From Saccharothrix sp. HUAS TT1 (GTDB lineage Bacteria > Actinomycetota > Actinomycetes > Mycobacteriales > Pseudonocardiaceae), in the NCBI RefSeq assembly GCF_040744945.1, contig NZ_CP160453.1:7130001-7194000 (forward strand): 64,000 bases of DNA, given 5' to 3'. The notes below the pieces were generated by a model that saw only the letters and a list, made by a program, of their open reading frames with translations, ran no database searches and was not told the DNA's origin. Below are positions 25,607 to 34,087 of this stretch, in pieces (position 1 is the stretch's first letter; every line of letters starts with the position of its first letter). Position numbers and translations under genes: made by a program.

Positions 25607-26940
25607 CGGACTTCCTCCCGCTGCCTGGGCACGTCGCTGAGCACGACGCCGGCCGGCACGTTGCGGGCGACCTCGGTGACCCTGATCGACACGCCGTCCA
25701 CGGTCACCTCGTCGCCCACGCGGGCGGTGCGGCCCAGCTGGTGCAGCACCAGTCCGGAGATGGTGTCGTAGCTGTCGTCGGCGGGCAGCTCCACGCCGGT
25801 GGCCGCCGTGATCTCGTCCACGCGCATCCGACCGGGAACCCGCCAGGCGCCCTCGCCCGCCGGTTCGATCGCAGCTTGGACGAGGTCGTCCTCGTCGTGG
25901 ATCTCGCCGACCAGCTCCTCGGCCAGGTCCTCCAGCGACACCACGCCGGCGAACCCGCCGAACTCGTCCACCACGCAGGCCAGCTGGCGGTGCTCGGAAC
26001 GCAGTCGTTCCAGCACGACGGGCAGCGGCAGCGTGGCCGGCACCATCAGCGTGGGAGAGGCGATGTCGCCGATCGCCGTGCTGTCGCGCTGCTCGGGCGT
26101 CACGCTCAGCACCTCGGCCAGGCCGACCACACCGCGCACGTCGTCCCGGTCCTCACCGGTGACGGGGAAGCGGGAGTGGCCGGTGTCCAGCAGCTCCACC
26201 ACTCGGGAGACCGGTTCGTCGGCGCGCACGGTGTGCACGGCCACGCGCGGGGTCATGGCCTGCTCGGCCACCAGCTCCCGGAACCCCAGGCCGCGGTCCA
26301 GCAGCCGCGACAGCTCCGGGTCCAGGTGCCCCTCGGTGCCGGCGTCGTCGATGATCTGCTTGAGGTCTTCCGGCGTGGCCCCCTGGGGCAGCTCCTCCAC
26401 CGGCTCGATCCCCACCGCCCGCAGCAGCTTGTTGGCCGCCGCGTCGAACAACCGGATCACCGGGCCGGCGACCTTGAGGTAGGCCAGGGTCGAGGAGGCC
26501 AGGGCCGTGGCCAGGGCCTCGGGCTTGGCGATGGCCAGGTTCTTGGGGAACAGCTCGCCCAGCACCATCTGCACCACGGTCGCGAAGACCAGGGCGACGA
26601 CCATGGACAGCGACACCGCCGCCGTCGGCGGCAGCCCGGTCAGGCCCACCACCCCGGCCAGGCCGGTGCCCAGCAGCGGCTCGGCCACGTAGCCGACCAG
26701 CAGCGCGGTCACCGTGATGCCGAACTGGGCGCCGGAGAGCATGAACGACAACCGCTGGGTCACGCGCAGCGCCCGCTCGGCGGCCTTGTCGCCCGCTTCG
26801 GCCATCTGCGTCAACCGGCCCCGGTCCACCGCCATGTAGGCGAATTCCTGGGCCACGAAGTACCCCGTGGCCACGGTGAGGGCCACGATCGCGAGCAAAC
26901 CGGACAGGATCAACACGGCGCGCCCGCCGCGGATCCGCAA
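25603..26940 (-). CDS. CNNM/HlyC (CorB/CorC-type) membrane protein with CBS and CorC domains
   Basis: 445 residues. The CNNM domain (about 1-200; YFVAQEFAYMAVDRGRL) is followed by a CBS pair (about 215-345; FPVTGEDRDDVRGVVGL, CVVDEFGGFAGVVSLEDLAEELVGEI) and a CorC_HlyC domain (about 355-440). It is the complete version of the downstream paralogue and probably a divalent-cation (Mg2+/Co2+) transporter or regulator. The start is uncertain: TTG at 26940 is used, with a GTG eight codons later as alternative. A divergent MerR gene lies 126 bases upstream. Confidence 0.85.
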   Translation of the reverse strand: MRIRGGRAVLILSGLLAIVALTVATGYFVAQEFAYMAVDRGRLTQMAEAGDKAAERALRVTQRLSFMLSGAQFGITVTALLVGYVAEPLLGTGLAGVVGLTGLPPTAAVSLSMVVALVFATVVQMVLGELFPKNLAIAKPEALATALASSTLAYLKVAGPVIRLFDAAANKLLRAVGIEPVEELPQGATPEDLKQIIDDAGTEGHLDPELSRLLDRGLGFRELVAEQAMTPRVAVHTVRADEPVSRVVELLDTGHSRFPVTGEDRDDVRGVVGLAEVLSVTPEQRDSTAIGDIASPTLMVPATLPLPVVLERLRSEHRQLACVVDEFGGFAGVVSLEDLAEELVGEIHDEDDLVQAAIEPAGEGAWRVPGRMRVDEITAATGVELPADDSYDTISGLVLHQLGRTARVGDEVTVDGVSIRVTEVARNVPAGVVLSDVPRQREEVR

Positions 26941-27066
26941 CCGGAGAACAGCCGGGCCTGGCCCGGCCGACTACTGCAACCGTCTGGGTCAGTCTCATCA
27001 GGCATACTTCACACTAACACGTGCGACTGTAGGGTTGACGGTGAGTGTTCGACGAGAGGGGCGAGA

Positions 27067-27465
27067 GTGACCGAGGTCCTGCTCAAGATCGGCGAACTGG
27101 CCGCCAGGGCGGGGGTCAGCCCCCGCACCGTCGACTACTACACCAGCCTCGGACTGATCTCCCCCGCCAAGCGCACCGCCGGCAACTACCGCCTCTACCA
27201 CCCCGCCGACGTCGACCGCATCCACCTCGTCCAACGCCTGGAGGTCCAGGGAGTTCCCCTGGAGGAGATCGCCACCGCGCTGAGCACCAGACAGGCCGAC
27301 GTCGCCGCCATCCTCGACCTGATCACCACCGACCTGCGCACCCTCCAAGCCGCGGCCGAGAACGCCTCCCCCGAGGTCCACGGCCTGCTCGCCGCGATCG
27401 CCGCCCGGGCCCACTCGCTGATCACCGTCGCCTTGCAGATCCCGCCCGACCTGCTCCTGCCCTGA
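27067..27465 (+). CDS. MerR-family transcriptional regulator
   Basis: 132 residues. The N-terminal winged helix has KIGELAARAGVSPRTVDYYTSLGLI and YRLYHPADVDRI. A long dimerisation helix follows, with no metal-binding Cys at the end, so a copper/mercury/zinc sensor type is unlikely. GTG at 27067 follows GAGAGGGGCGA. It diverges from the CNNM pair across 126 bases that contain TTCACA and, 16 bases on, TAGGGT as a possible promoter. Control of the CNNM operon is a reasonable inference. Confidence 0.85.
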   Translation: MTEVLLKIGELAARAGVSPRTVDYYTSLGLISPAKRTAGNYRLYHPADVDRIHLVQRLEVQGVPLEEIATALSTRQADVAAILDLITTDLRTLQAAAENASPEVHGLLAAIAARAHSLITVALQIPPDLLLP

Positions 27466-27545
27466 CCGGTCTCCACGACGTCGGTCGAGGTACTGACAGC
27501 CACACCGCGGGCTTGGAGAACACCGACACGGCACCGTGCCGTCGA

Positions 27546-27569
27546 CCGCCTGATCAGGTGATCAGGCGG
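27546..27569. promoter_or_regulatory. Perfect 11-bp inverted repeat upstream of the MpaB-like oxygenase
   Basis: CCGCCTGATCA (27546-27556) and TGATCAGGCGG (27559-27569) are perfect arms with a two-base spacer, 81 bases before the oxygenase start and 80 bases after the MerR stop. The tight spacer suits a dimeric repressor operator. As RNA it could also be a terminator stem for merR. I slightly favour an operator. Confidence 0.5.
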
Positions 27570-27650
27570 CGAGGATCTTCCCGAACGGCCCGCGCCCCCT
27601 CATCATGTCCCGGAGCGTGAGGATCGTGCCGGTCCGGGCTGGGAGGTCGC

Positions 27651-29039
27651 GTGTCGGAGCAGGCCCAGCACGCCGTCGTGGACGAGGACGAACTCGGCGT
27701 CGGCTCCGCCTCGTGGAGGTACCTGGGCAAGTGGCGGCTGCTGCTGGTGGCCCACCGGACGCTGGTCCTGCAAGGCGCCCACCCGGCCGTCGGCGCCGCG
27801 ATCAGCCAGTTCTCCGTCTACTCGGCCCGACCGTGGCGGCGGCTGCTGCACACCCTCGACAGCCTGCAGCTCTACATCTACGGCACGCAGGCCCAGCGCG
27901 ATCGGGAGATCACCCGCCTGGAGCGGTTGCACCGGCGGATGCGGGGCGTCGACGAGCGGGGCAGGCCGTTCACCGCGTCGGACCCGGCCGCCAGGATGTG
28001 GGTCCACCTGACCCTGTTCGACTCCATGCTCACGGTGCACCGCCTGGGCGGCGACCCGCTGCCCCGCGTCGAAGCCGAGCGCCTCTACGCCGAGTGGCGC
28101 GCGCTCGGGCACAGGTTCGGCATCACCGACGCCGACCTGCCCGCCACGCTCGACGACTTCACCGCCTACTTCGACCGCGTCGTGGACGAGGTCCTGGAGG
28201 ACAACGCGGCCGTCCGCGACCTGCTGTTCGGCAGCATCCACCAGGCTCCCCCGCCGCCCGGGGTGCGAATCCCCCGGGCGCTCTGGGCACCGCTGTGGCG
28301 CGCGGTCACCACCGCCGCGGTGCAGGCGACGGTGACCACCCTGCCGGCGGCGCTGCGGCGCAAGTGGGGCCTCACCGCCCTGCCCGGTTTCGACCTGGTG
28401 GTGCTCGGCCTGCACCACGCGATCAGGGTGGTCCTGGACGCGCTGCCGGAGCCGTGGCGCTACATGCCCTACGCCGCGGCCTCCATCAGGGCGGTGCGCA
28501 ACGCGCCGCGGCTCGACACCCCGATGGACCCGGCGATGTTCTTCACCACAGTCCTCGACCAGACCGGCGAGGGCCAGGTCCGGTGGAACGACCTGCTCGC
28601 CATGGCCCGCGAGCTGTCCGTGCACCTGGACCTCGACGAGGCCGACGAGAACGAGGTCCACGCCGCCTTCGAGTCCTGGTGGGACCAGCTCCGCGACGCC
28701 ACGGGCGGCGCGGACGCCATCACCTTCACGCAGTACCAAGCGGCCGTCACCGAGGGCCGCTACCCCGGCGACACCGCCACCACCCGCGGCGTCGACGACG
28801 TGGTCGACGTGATCTGCCGCCTCATCGACCGCGACGGCAACGGCAGGATCCCGGAGGAGGAGTACGCCCGGCTGTTCTCCGACAGCCCCAAGCGCCACGA
28901 GATCATCGCGGACCTCCGCGCGCTCGACCGCAACGGCGACGGCCTCCTCGACATCCGCGAGCTGGCGGTCGCCCTGCACGACTTCTTGGCCGGTCGCCAC
29001 GACTTCGCCGTCGCACGCGAACTGCTCGGCCGTGTCTGA
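27651..29039 (+). CDS. MpaB-like (DUF2236) oxygenase with C-terminal EF-hands
   Basis: 462 residues. The N-terminal 280 residues carry the DUF2236/MpaB pattern: LVLQGAHPAVGAAISQFS, RLERLHRRMRG with candidate haem His, and WVHLTLFDSML. This family includes bacterial latex-clearing (rubber) oxygenases and fungal MpaB. The C-terminal part has EF-hand loops: a weak one near 303 (DQTGEGQVRW), then DRDGNGRIPEEE (about 392) and DRNGDGLLDIRE (about 425). Calcium control of an oxygenase is implied. No signal peptide is seen. GTG at 27651 follows GGGAGG. The fusion is uncommon to my knowledge. Confidence 0.8.
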   Translation: MSEQAQHAVVDEDELGVGSASWRYLGKWRLLLVAHRTLVLQGAHPAVGAAISQFSVYSARPWRRLLHTLDSLQLYIYGTQAQRDREITRLERLHRRMRGVDERGRPFTASDPAARMWVHLTLFDSMLTVHRLGGDPLPRVEAERLYAEWRALGHRFGITDADLPATLDDFTAYFDRVVDEVLEDNAAVRDLLFGSIHQAPPPPGVRIPRALWAPLWRAVTTAAVQATVTTLPAALRRKWGLTALPGFDLVVLGLHHAIRVVLDALPEPWRYMPYAAASIRAVRNAPRLDTPMDPAMFFTTVLDQTGEGQVRWNDLLAMARELSVHLDLDEADENEVHAAFESWWDQLRDATGGADAITFTQYQAAVTEGRYPGDTATTRGVDDVVDVICRLIDRDGNGRIPEEEYARLFSDSPKRHEIIADLRALDRNGDGLLDIRELAVALHDFLAGRHDFAVARELLGRV

Positions 29040-29057
29040 CCGCCGAGCCGGGGCGCG

Positions 29058-29870
29058 TCACCGCCGCCCCGACCTGACGGCGTGCGAGCTCAACAGCACC
29101 CGGTAGGCCAGCAGCAGGATGATGTGCAGCAGGTACAGCCACAGGCCCAGGGCGCCCACCACGCCCACCGGTTCCAGGCCGGCGAACGGGAACGACCAGT
29201 CCACCGGGATGGCCAGGAACAGCAGGAACCCGTGCAGGAACCCGGTCAGCACCGCGCCCGCGCAGAACCCGCCGACGACGGCGGTCGCGCGCGGCAGCAG
29301 GTTCGGGCCGGTGGCCAGGAACACCAGGCAGAGCGCCACCGACAGGGCGATCCAGTCCACGTGGAACGACACCACGACGCCCCACACCGCCGACCAGCCG
29401 CCGGCCCGGTAGTCGGCGGCGACCGACGGCGCGAGCGCCAGCGGCGCGGCCAGCAGCAGGGGCGCGGCCAGCAGAACGGGGATGAACCCGATCCGGCCCA
29501 GCCACCCCGTCTTCGCCCCGGACGGCTCGCCCGCGATCTGGAGCAGTCCGCGCCGCAGCCCTTCGCCGTACAGGCTGGCGGGCAGCAGCGTGGACAGCAG
29601 CACGGGCCAGGACGCGCCCAGCGCGGCGTCGGCCAGCGTCCGCAGCGCGGGCCCCGGCCGCTGCGCGTCGGGCAGCGCACCGCCCAGCAACCGCGCGCCG
29701 TCGACTACCAGAGCCGGCCCGAAGAGCACGGCGGCGCCGCGCAGCGCCAGCAGCAGCACCGGCACCACCGCCAGCGCGGCGAAGAAGGTGATGCCGGCCG
29801 CCCACAGCGCCAGGTCGCGTCCGCGCAGGGCTGCCAGGGCGTGCCGCAGCACCGCACGGGCCGTTCGCAT
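29058..29870 (-). CDS. YihY/BrkB-like integral membrane protein
   Basis: 270 residues with about six hydrophobic helices: LALWAAGITFFAALAVVPVLLLAL near 20-45, IGFIPVLLAAPLLLAAPLALA near 127-150, two around 165-200, and two in the last 70 residues. The opening ALWAAGITFFAALAVVPVLLL is the hallmark of the YihY/BrkB (formerly RNase BN) family. It is tail-to-tail with the oxygenase and divergent from the CDP-alcohol phosphotransferase across 55 bases. The molecular role of the family is unknown. Confidence 0.8.
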   Translation of the reverse strand: MRTARAVLRHALAALRGRDLALWAAGITFFAALAVVPVLLLALRGAAVLFGPALVVDGARLLGGALPDAQRPGPALRTLADAALGASWPVLLSTLLPASLYGEGLRRGLLQIAGEPSGAKTGWLGRIGFIPVLLAAPLLLAAPLALAPSVAADYRAGGWSAVWGVVVSFHVDWIALSVALCLVFLATGPNLLPRATAVVGGFCAGAVLTGFLHGFLLFLAIPVDWSFPFAGLEPVGVVGALGLWLYLLHIILLLAYRVLLSSHAVRSGRR

Positions 29871-29925
29871 GGTCGCGTGTACCCCGCGACCGGCACGCGC
29901 ACACCGGCCGACCTACGGTGGTGCA

Positions 29926-30636
29926 GTGGACGAGGTGCGTGAGTGGTCGCGGCTGCACGGGCACGACGTGTCCGGCAACCGGGTGGCGGTGGCTTGGATC
30001 AAGCTCGTCCACGTGCTGGCGAAGGGCCTGGTGCGGGTGCCCCCCGACGTCCTGTCGGCGGCGGGCGTGGTGATCGCCGCCGGCGCGGTCGCGGTGGCGG
30101 CGGCGGGTGGCCGGTGGGCGCTGCCGGCCTGCGCGCTGGTCGTGCTGTCGGGCCTGTTCGACGGGGTGGACGGTGCGGTGGCGCTGCGCACGGGCCGCGC
30201 CCGCCCGCTGGGCGCCGTGGTGGACGCGGTAGCCGACCGGCTCGCCGACGTGTGCCTGGTGGGGCTGCTGGTCGTGCTGGGCGGTCCGGGGTGGCTCGCG
30301 GTGGCCGTGGGGTGCTCGGTGTTCCTGCACGAGTACGCCCGCGCCCGCGCTCAAGGCGTGGGCATGACCGGCGCGGGTGCGATCACGGTGGCCGAACGGC
30401 CGACGCGGGTGGTGATCGTGGCGGTGGCGTGCCTGGGCGCCGGGCTGTGGCCCGGTGGCACGCCCTGGACGGGGTGGTCGTGGGGAACGGTGTGCCTGGC
30501 GCTCTGGGCGCTCGTCGCCGTGGCCGGTGGTGCGCACCTGGCGGTCGCGCTGCGCCGAGAGCTGCGCGGAGAGCTGCGCGGAGAGCGGCGCGACCGCGTG
30601 CGCGGCGTCACGCCCGACCGATCAGCTCCGCGGTGA
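29926..30636 (+). CDS. CDP-alcohol phosphatidyltransferase family protein
   Basis: 236 residues. The catalytic signature reads D-GV-D-G-AV-A, eight residues later G, then AVVD and AVAD, matching DxxDGxxAR(8-9)GxxxDxxxD except that the Arg is replaced by Leu. Membrane helices surround it. The C-terminus has tandem ELRGELRGERR charged repeats. It would join a CDP-activated lipid or sugar alcohol to an alcohol acceptor in the membrane; the substrate is unknown. GTG at 29926 is the chosen start. Its 3' end overlaps the carotenoid gene on the other strand by 29 bases. Confidence 0.82.
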   Translation: MDEVREWSRLHGHDVSGNRVAVAWIKLVHVLAKGLVRVPPDVLSAAGVVIAAGAVAVAAAGGRWALPACALVVLSGLFDGVDGAVALRTGRARPLGAVVDAVADRLADVCLVGLLVVLGGPGWLAVAVGCSVFLHEYARARAQGVGMTGAGAITVAERPTRVVIVAVACLGAGLWPGGTPWTGWSWGTVCLALWALVAVAGGAHLAVALRRELRGELRGERRDRVRGVTPDRSAPR

Positions 30637-32068
30637 TCTTGGCGGACAGGGCGACCAGCGGCAGCCCGCCGCCGGGGTGGGCAGAGCCGCCGACCAGGTA
30701 GAGGCCCGGCACGGGGCTGCGGTTGGCGGGGCGCAGCAGCGCGGCACGCGCCCCGTTGGACGACGAACCGTACAGCGCGCCGCCGACCGAACCCGTGTCG
30801 CGCTCCCAGTCGGCGGGGGTGCGGACCTCTCGCCACAGCAGGCGGTCGCGCACGTCGTGCCCGCGTTCGGCGAGCACGTCCAGCACGCGGTCGGCGTACT
30901 GCTCCGCCACACCGGGCGCGGTCCAGTCGACCTGACCCTGGCGCGGGGCGTTGACCAGCACGAACCACGCCTCGTGGCCGTCCGGTGCGACGGCCGGGTC
31001 GTCCGGGGCGCACACGTAGACCGTCGGGTCGGCCACCGGGCGCGGCTCCGGGCCGAACAGCGCGTCGAACTCGGCGTCGTAGTCGGCGGGGAACAGCACG
31101 CGGTGGTGGTGCGACTCCGGTGAACGACCGCGCAGCGCCAGCAGCAGCACGAACCCGGACAGGGACGGCACCGCGCGGGCCAGGGCCCGGCGCGGCCCGC
31201 GGGCCCGCCGGTCGGTGAGCAGGCGGTCGTAGAGGTGTCGCGCGTCGGCGTCGGACACGACGACGTCGGCGGGCACCACCCCGCCGCCCTCCACGACGAC
31301 CCCACCGCCCGCCGCGCGCACCTCCGTGACCCGGGCGCCGAACTCGAAGCGCACGCCCAGCTCACCGCAGTGCGCGAACAGGGCGTCACCGAGCCGGCGC
31401 AGGCCGCCGCGCACGTACCAACCGCCGTAGCGCTGCTCGATGTAGGGCACGACGGTCATCAGGCCGGGCAACCGGCGCGGGTCCGAGCCGCTGTAGGTGG
31501 CGTAGCGGTCGAGCAGCATCCGGGCACGGGGGTCGGACAACCTCCGGCCGACCGCGCGCAGGGTCCGCCACGGCGCGAGCGCCCACAGGTCCCGGACGCT
31601 CGCCGACCTGCGCACCAGGTCGCCCACCCCGTTGAGCGGGCGTCGCAGCACCGACTCGCCCACGAGGTCCCACAAGCGGGCCGCGTCCGCCATCAGCCCG
31701 GCCCACTCCCGCCCGGTTCCGCCGCCGAACGCGGCCTCCAGCGCGTCGGGCACCGCGGCCGCGTCGTGCGGCACGTCCACTTCGGACCCGTCGGCGAACC
31801 GGTAGTGGCACGTGGGGTCGACCGGCACGACCTCGACCACCGCGTCGAGATCACCGCCGGTCTCGGCGAACAGGTCGCGGTAGACCTGCGGCAGGGTCAG
31901 CAACGACGGCCCCGTGTCGAACGTGAAGCCGTCGCGGCGCAGCTCGCCGAGCTTGCCGCCGTGCGTGCCGGACTGCTCCAGCACCGTGACCTCGTGCCCG
32001 GTGGCGGCCAGGCGCGCGGCGGCGGCCAACCCGCCCATCCCCGCACCGACCACGACGACCCGCGCCAT
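30608..32068 (-). CDS. CrtI-like carotenoid desaturase
   Basis: 486 residues. It starts with the dinucleotide-binding motif VVVGAGMGGLAAAARLAATGHEVTVLE and continues with FTFDTGPSLLTLP and YATYSGSDPRRLPGL, both typical of the CrtI phytoene-desaturase family. The C-terminal flavin motif reads YLVGGSAHPGGGLPLV. In this cluster it may be a phytoene desaturase or a 3,4-desaturase (CrtD) acting on a hydroxylated end group; sequence alone does not decide. Its ATG overlaps the stop of the glycosyltransferase (TGATG), so the three minus-strand genes form a coupled operon. Confidence 0.85.
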   Translation of the reverse strand: MARVVVVGAGMGGLAAAARLAATGHEVTVLEQSGTHGGKLGELRRDGFTFDTGPSLLTLPQVYRDLFAETGGDLDAVVEVVPVDPTCHYRFADGSEVDVPHDAAAVPDALEAAFGGGTGREWAGLMADAARLWDLVGESVLRRPLNGVGDLVRRSASVRDLWALAPWRTLRAVGRRLSDPRARMLLDRYATYSGSDPRRLPGLMTVVPYIEQRYGGWYVRGGLRRLGDALFAHCGELGVRFEFGARVTEVRAAGGGVVVEGGGVVPADVVVSDADARHLYDRLLTDRRARGPRRALARAVPSLSGFVLLLALRGRSPESHHHRVLFPADYDAEFDALFGPEPRPVADPTVYVCAPDDPAVAPDGHEAWFVLVNAPRQGQVDWTAPGVAEQYADRVLDVLAERGHDVRDRLLWREVRTPADWERDTGSVGGALYGSSSNGARAALLRPANRSPVPGLYLVGGSAHPGGGLPLVALSAKITAELIGRA

Positions 32069-33186
32069 CAGCGGCTCCCGTGCAGCGGCCGGTTCTTCCA
32101 GGTCAACGTCCCCGCGCGCCGGGCCCGCCAGGAACCCGCCAGCAGGCGCAGCAGCACGCCGACCGACACCGGGTGGGCCAACGCGTCCGGCCACGCGCGG
32201 CCCCCGGTCCGGCGGGCCGTCACCACGCGCCCGACCACCGCGGCCGCGTACCCGAGCCAGCCCACCCGCGACCCGGCCAGCGCGGCCACCGGCGGCAGCA
32301 CGAACACCCACCCCAGCACGGCGGCCAGCAGCGCCGCGCGCACCGGGCTGCCGGTGGCCGCCCACAGCGACTTCTCGTAGCCCGCCGCCACCTCGGCCCA
32401 CCCCTCGTACATGCGGCACCGCGCCACACCGGAGCCGTCGGCCACCGCACCGCGACCACCGGACCGCTTCACCGCCCGCATGAGCGCGATGTCGTCCAGC
32501 ACGGCGTCGGCCACCGCCTCGAACCCGCCGCAGCGCCGCAGGGCCTGCGCGTCGATGACGAAGAACTGGCCGTTCGCCGCGCTCGACGATTCGCGCGAGG
32601 TCCGCTCGGCCCACCGCAGCGGCAGGAACACCATCCAGGACCACTGCAGCAGCGGCTGCACGAGGCGCGTCGGGACGTCGTCGGCCAGTTGGCGCGGGAA
32701 GGGTGACACCGCGTCGAGCCGGGCCGTTCGCAGCAGGTGCACGGCCGCTGCCACCGCGTGCGGCTCCAGCACGACGTCGGCGTCCACGCACACCAGCACC
32801 CGGCCACGCGCCTCACGGGCGAGCCGCGCGCACGCCGCGGGCTTGCCGGGCAGGCCGTCCGGAGGGGGTGAGCCGGTGATCACCCGCACCCTGGGGTCAC
32901 CCGCGACGACGGCGCGGACCACGTCGGCGGTGCCGTCGGTCGACCCGTCGTCGCAGACCAGCACCTCCAGGTCGGGCACGCCCCGCTGCGCCAGCAACGA
33001 CCGCACCGTCGGCCCGATGCGGTGCGCCTCGTCGCGCGCGGGGACCAGCACGGACACCGGTTCCGCGCACGGCGGCGGGTCGGCCGGCGGGGTGCGCACC
33101 AGCCGCGCGTTCACCACGGCGTGCGCGGTGCCGAGCACGGCCGCCGCCGACCCGCCGGTGACCAACGCCCCCAGCACCCGCCTCAC
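32068..33186 (-). CDS. Family 2 glycosyltransferase, probable carotenoid glycosylation (CruG/CruC-like)
   Basis: 372 residues. An N-terminal membrane segment is followed by the GT-A domain: VSVLVPARDEAHRIGPTVRSLL, the nucleotide Asp in VCDDGSTDGT, and the metal-binding VDAD motif. QFFVIDAQALRRCGGF and a Q-rich WSWM segment follow, then C-terminal membrane helices. It starts with GTG overlapping the CruF stop (GTGA at 33183-33186) and ends overlapping the CrtI-like ATG. Position between CruF and CrtI genes suggests it adds a sugar to the tertiary hydroxyl made by CruF. Confidence 0.8.
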   Translation of the reverse strand: MRRVLGALVTGGSAAAVLGTAHAVVNARLVRTPPADPPPCAEPVSVLVPARDEAHRIGPTVRSLLAQRGVPDLEVLVCDDGSTDGTADVVRAVVAGDPRVRVITGSPPPDGLPGKPAACARLAREARGRVLVCVDADVVLEPHAVAAAVHLLRTARLDAVSPFPRQLADDVPTRLVQPLLQWSWMVFLPLRWAERTSRESSSAANGQFFVIDAQALRRCGGFEAVADAVLDDIALMRAVKRSGGRGAVADGSGVARCRMYEGWAEVAAGYEKSLWAATGSPVRAALLAAVLGWVFVLPPVAALAGSRVGWLGYAAAVVGRVVTARRTGGRAWPDALAHPVSVGVLLRLLAGSWRARRAGTLTWKNRPLHGSR

Positions 33187-33992
33187 CGGTGCGCCCGCCA
33201 CAGCACCACCGCGAACGGCACCGCGACCAGGCCCATCAGCAGCCCACCGACCACCGACGAGCCGGGCCGGTCGAAGAACGCCGCGTGCGCCCACACCGAC
33301 GAGCCGTAGGTCCACAGGTACAGCGCGGGCGCGGGACCGTGCCGCAGGTCGACGTCGCCCGCGCCGGGCTCGCGGTCGAGCAGCGCGTGCAGCGCGCCGG
33401 TGATCAGCGCGGCGACCACCAGCCACCCCGCGAAGTTCGTCAGCGGGATGCCGGCCACGCCGGGCAGCGCGGGCGTCGGGTCCACCCACGTCCAGTGGCC
33501 CGCGTCGACCATCTGCGGGTCCAGGAACACGTCCCACGACGCCAGCGCCCACGTCGCCACCGGCACCACCGCCCAGGCGCCGCCCGCGAGCCGGTTCGCC
33601 AGCGCCCGCCCCACCAGCAACGCCGGCCAGGCCATCATCACCCACGCCATCGGCACCACCACCGGCACGCCCAGCACCTGCGCGCCCAGCGTCCCGGTGT
33701 AGGAGTAGGAGCCGAACGGGAACCCGGCGCGCACGCCGACCGCCTCGGCCACCAGCCCGCCGCCACCCGCCACCAGCACCAGCGCCCCCGCCGCGCGGAC
33801 CCCGAAGCGGGAGGCCGCGTCGAGCACCGACGCCACGCAGAACAGCACGACCGCGAGCACCGTGGTGAGCAGCCGGTCGGCGGGCTCGGTCCTGGAGTAG
33901 ACGATCTGGCTGACCACCACGCCGACCCCGGACAACCAGGCCACGATCGGCGCTGCTCGGACGGGAAGGCGGGCGGCCAACGGCATCGACAT
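33183..33992 (-). CDS. cruF: CruF-type carotenoid 1',2'-hydratase (DUF422 family)
   Basis: 269 residues with seven or eight hydrophobic helices. Family landmarks are GFPFGSYSYTGTLGAQVLGVPVVVPMAWVMM, WALASWDVFLDPQMVDAGHWTW and GIPLTNFAGWL; the Asp, Glu-like and His residues sit in membrane loops as in CruF of cyanobacteria and Deinococcus. It adds water to the 1',2' double bond of a psi-end carotenoid. The ATG at 33992 was chosen, with 33986 also possible. It is divergent from crtU across 95 bases, so the two promoters lie back to back. Confidence 0.82.
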   Translation of the reverse strand: MSMPLAARLPVRAAPIVAWLSGVGVVVSQIVYSRTEPADRLLTTVLAVVLFCVASVLDAASRFGVRAAGALVLVAGGGGLVAEAVGVRAGFPFGSYSYTGTLGAQVLGVPVVVPMAWVMMAWPALLVGRALANRLAGGAWAVVPVATWALASWDVFLDPQMVDAGHWTWVDPTPALPGVAGIPLTNFAGWLVVAALITGALHALLDREPGAGDVDLRHGPAPALYLWTYGSSVWAHAAFFDRPGSSVVGGLLMGLVAVPFAVVLWRAHR

Positions 33993-34087
33993 GTCACAGA
34001 ACCTAACGGCGGTCACCTGATCGGGCTTGATGAGCGCCGCGATCACCCATCAGGCAGGACGGGGCCGGCGGTGCCAGGATCGTCGGC

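Noticed and set aside
30608..32791. A longer reading of the CrtI-like protein (727 residues)
   Set aside because: The extra 241 residues are the shadow of the glycosyltransferase gene; the FAD motif begins immediately after the ATG at 32068.
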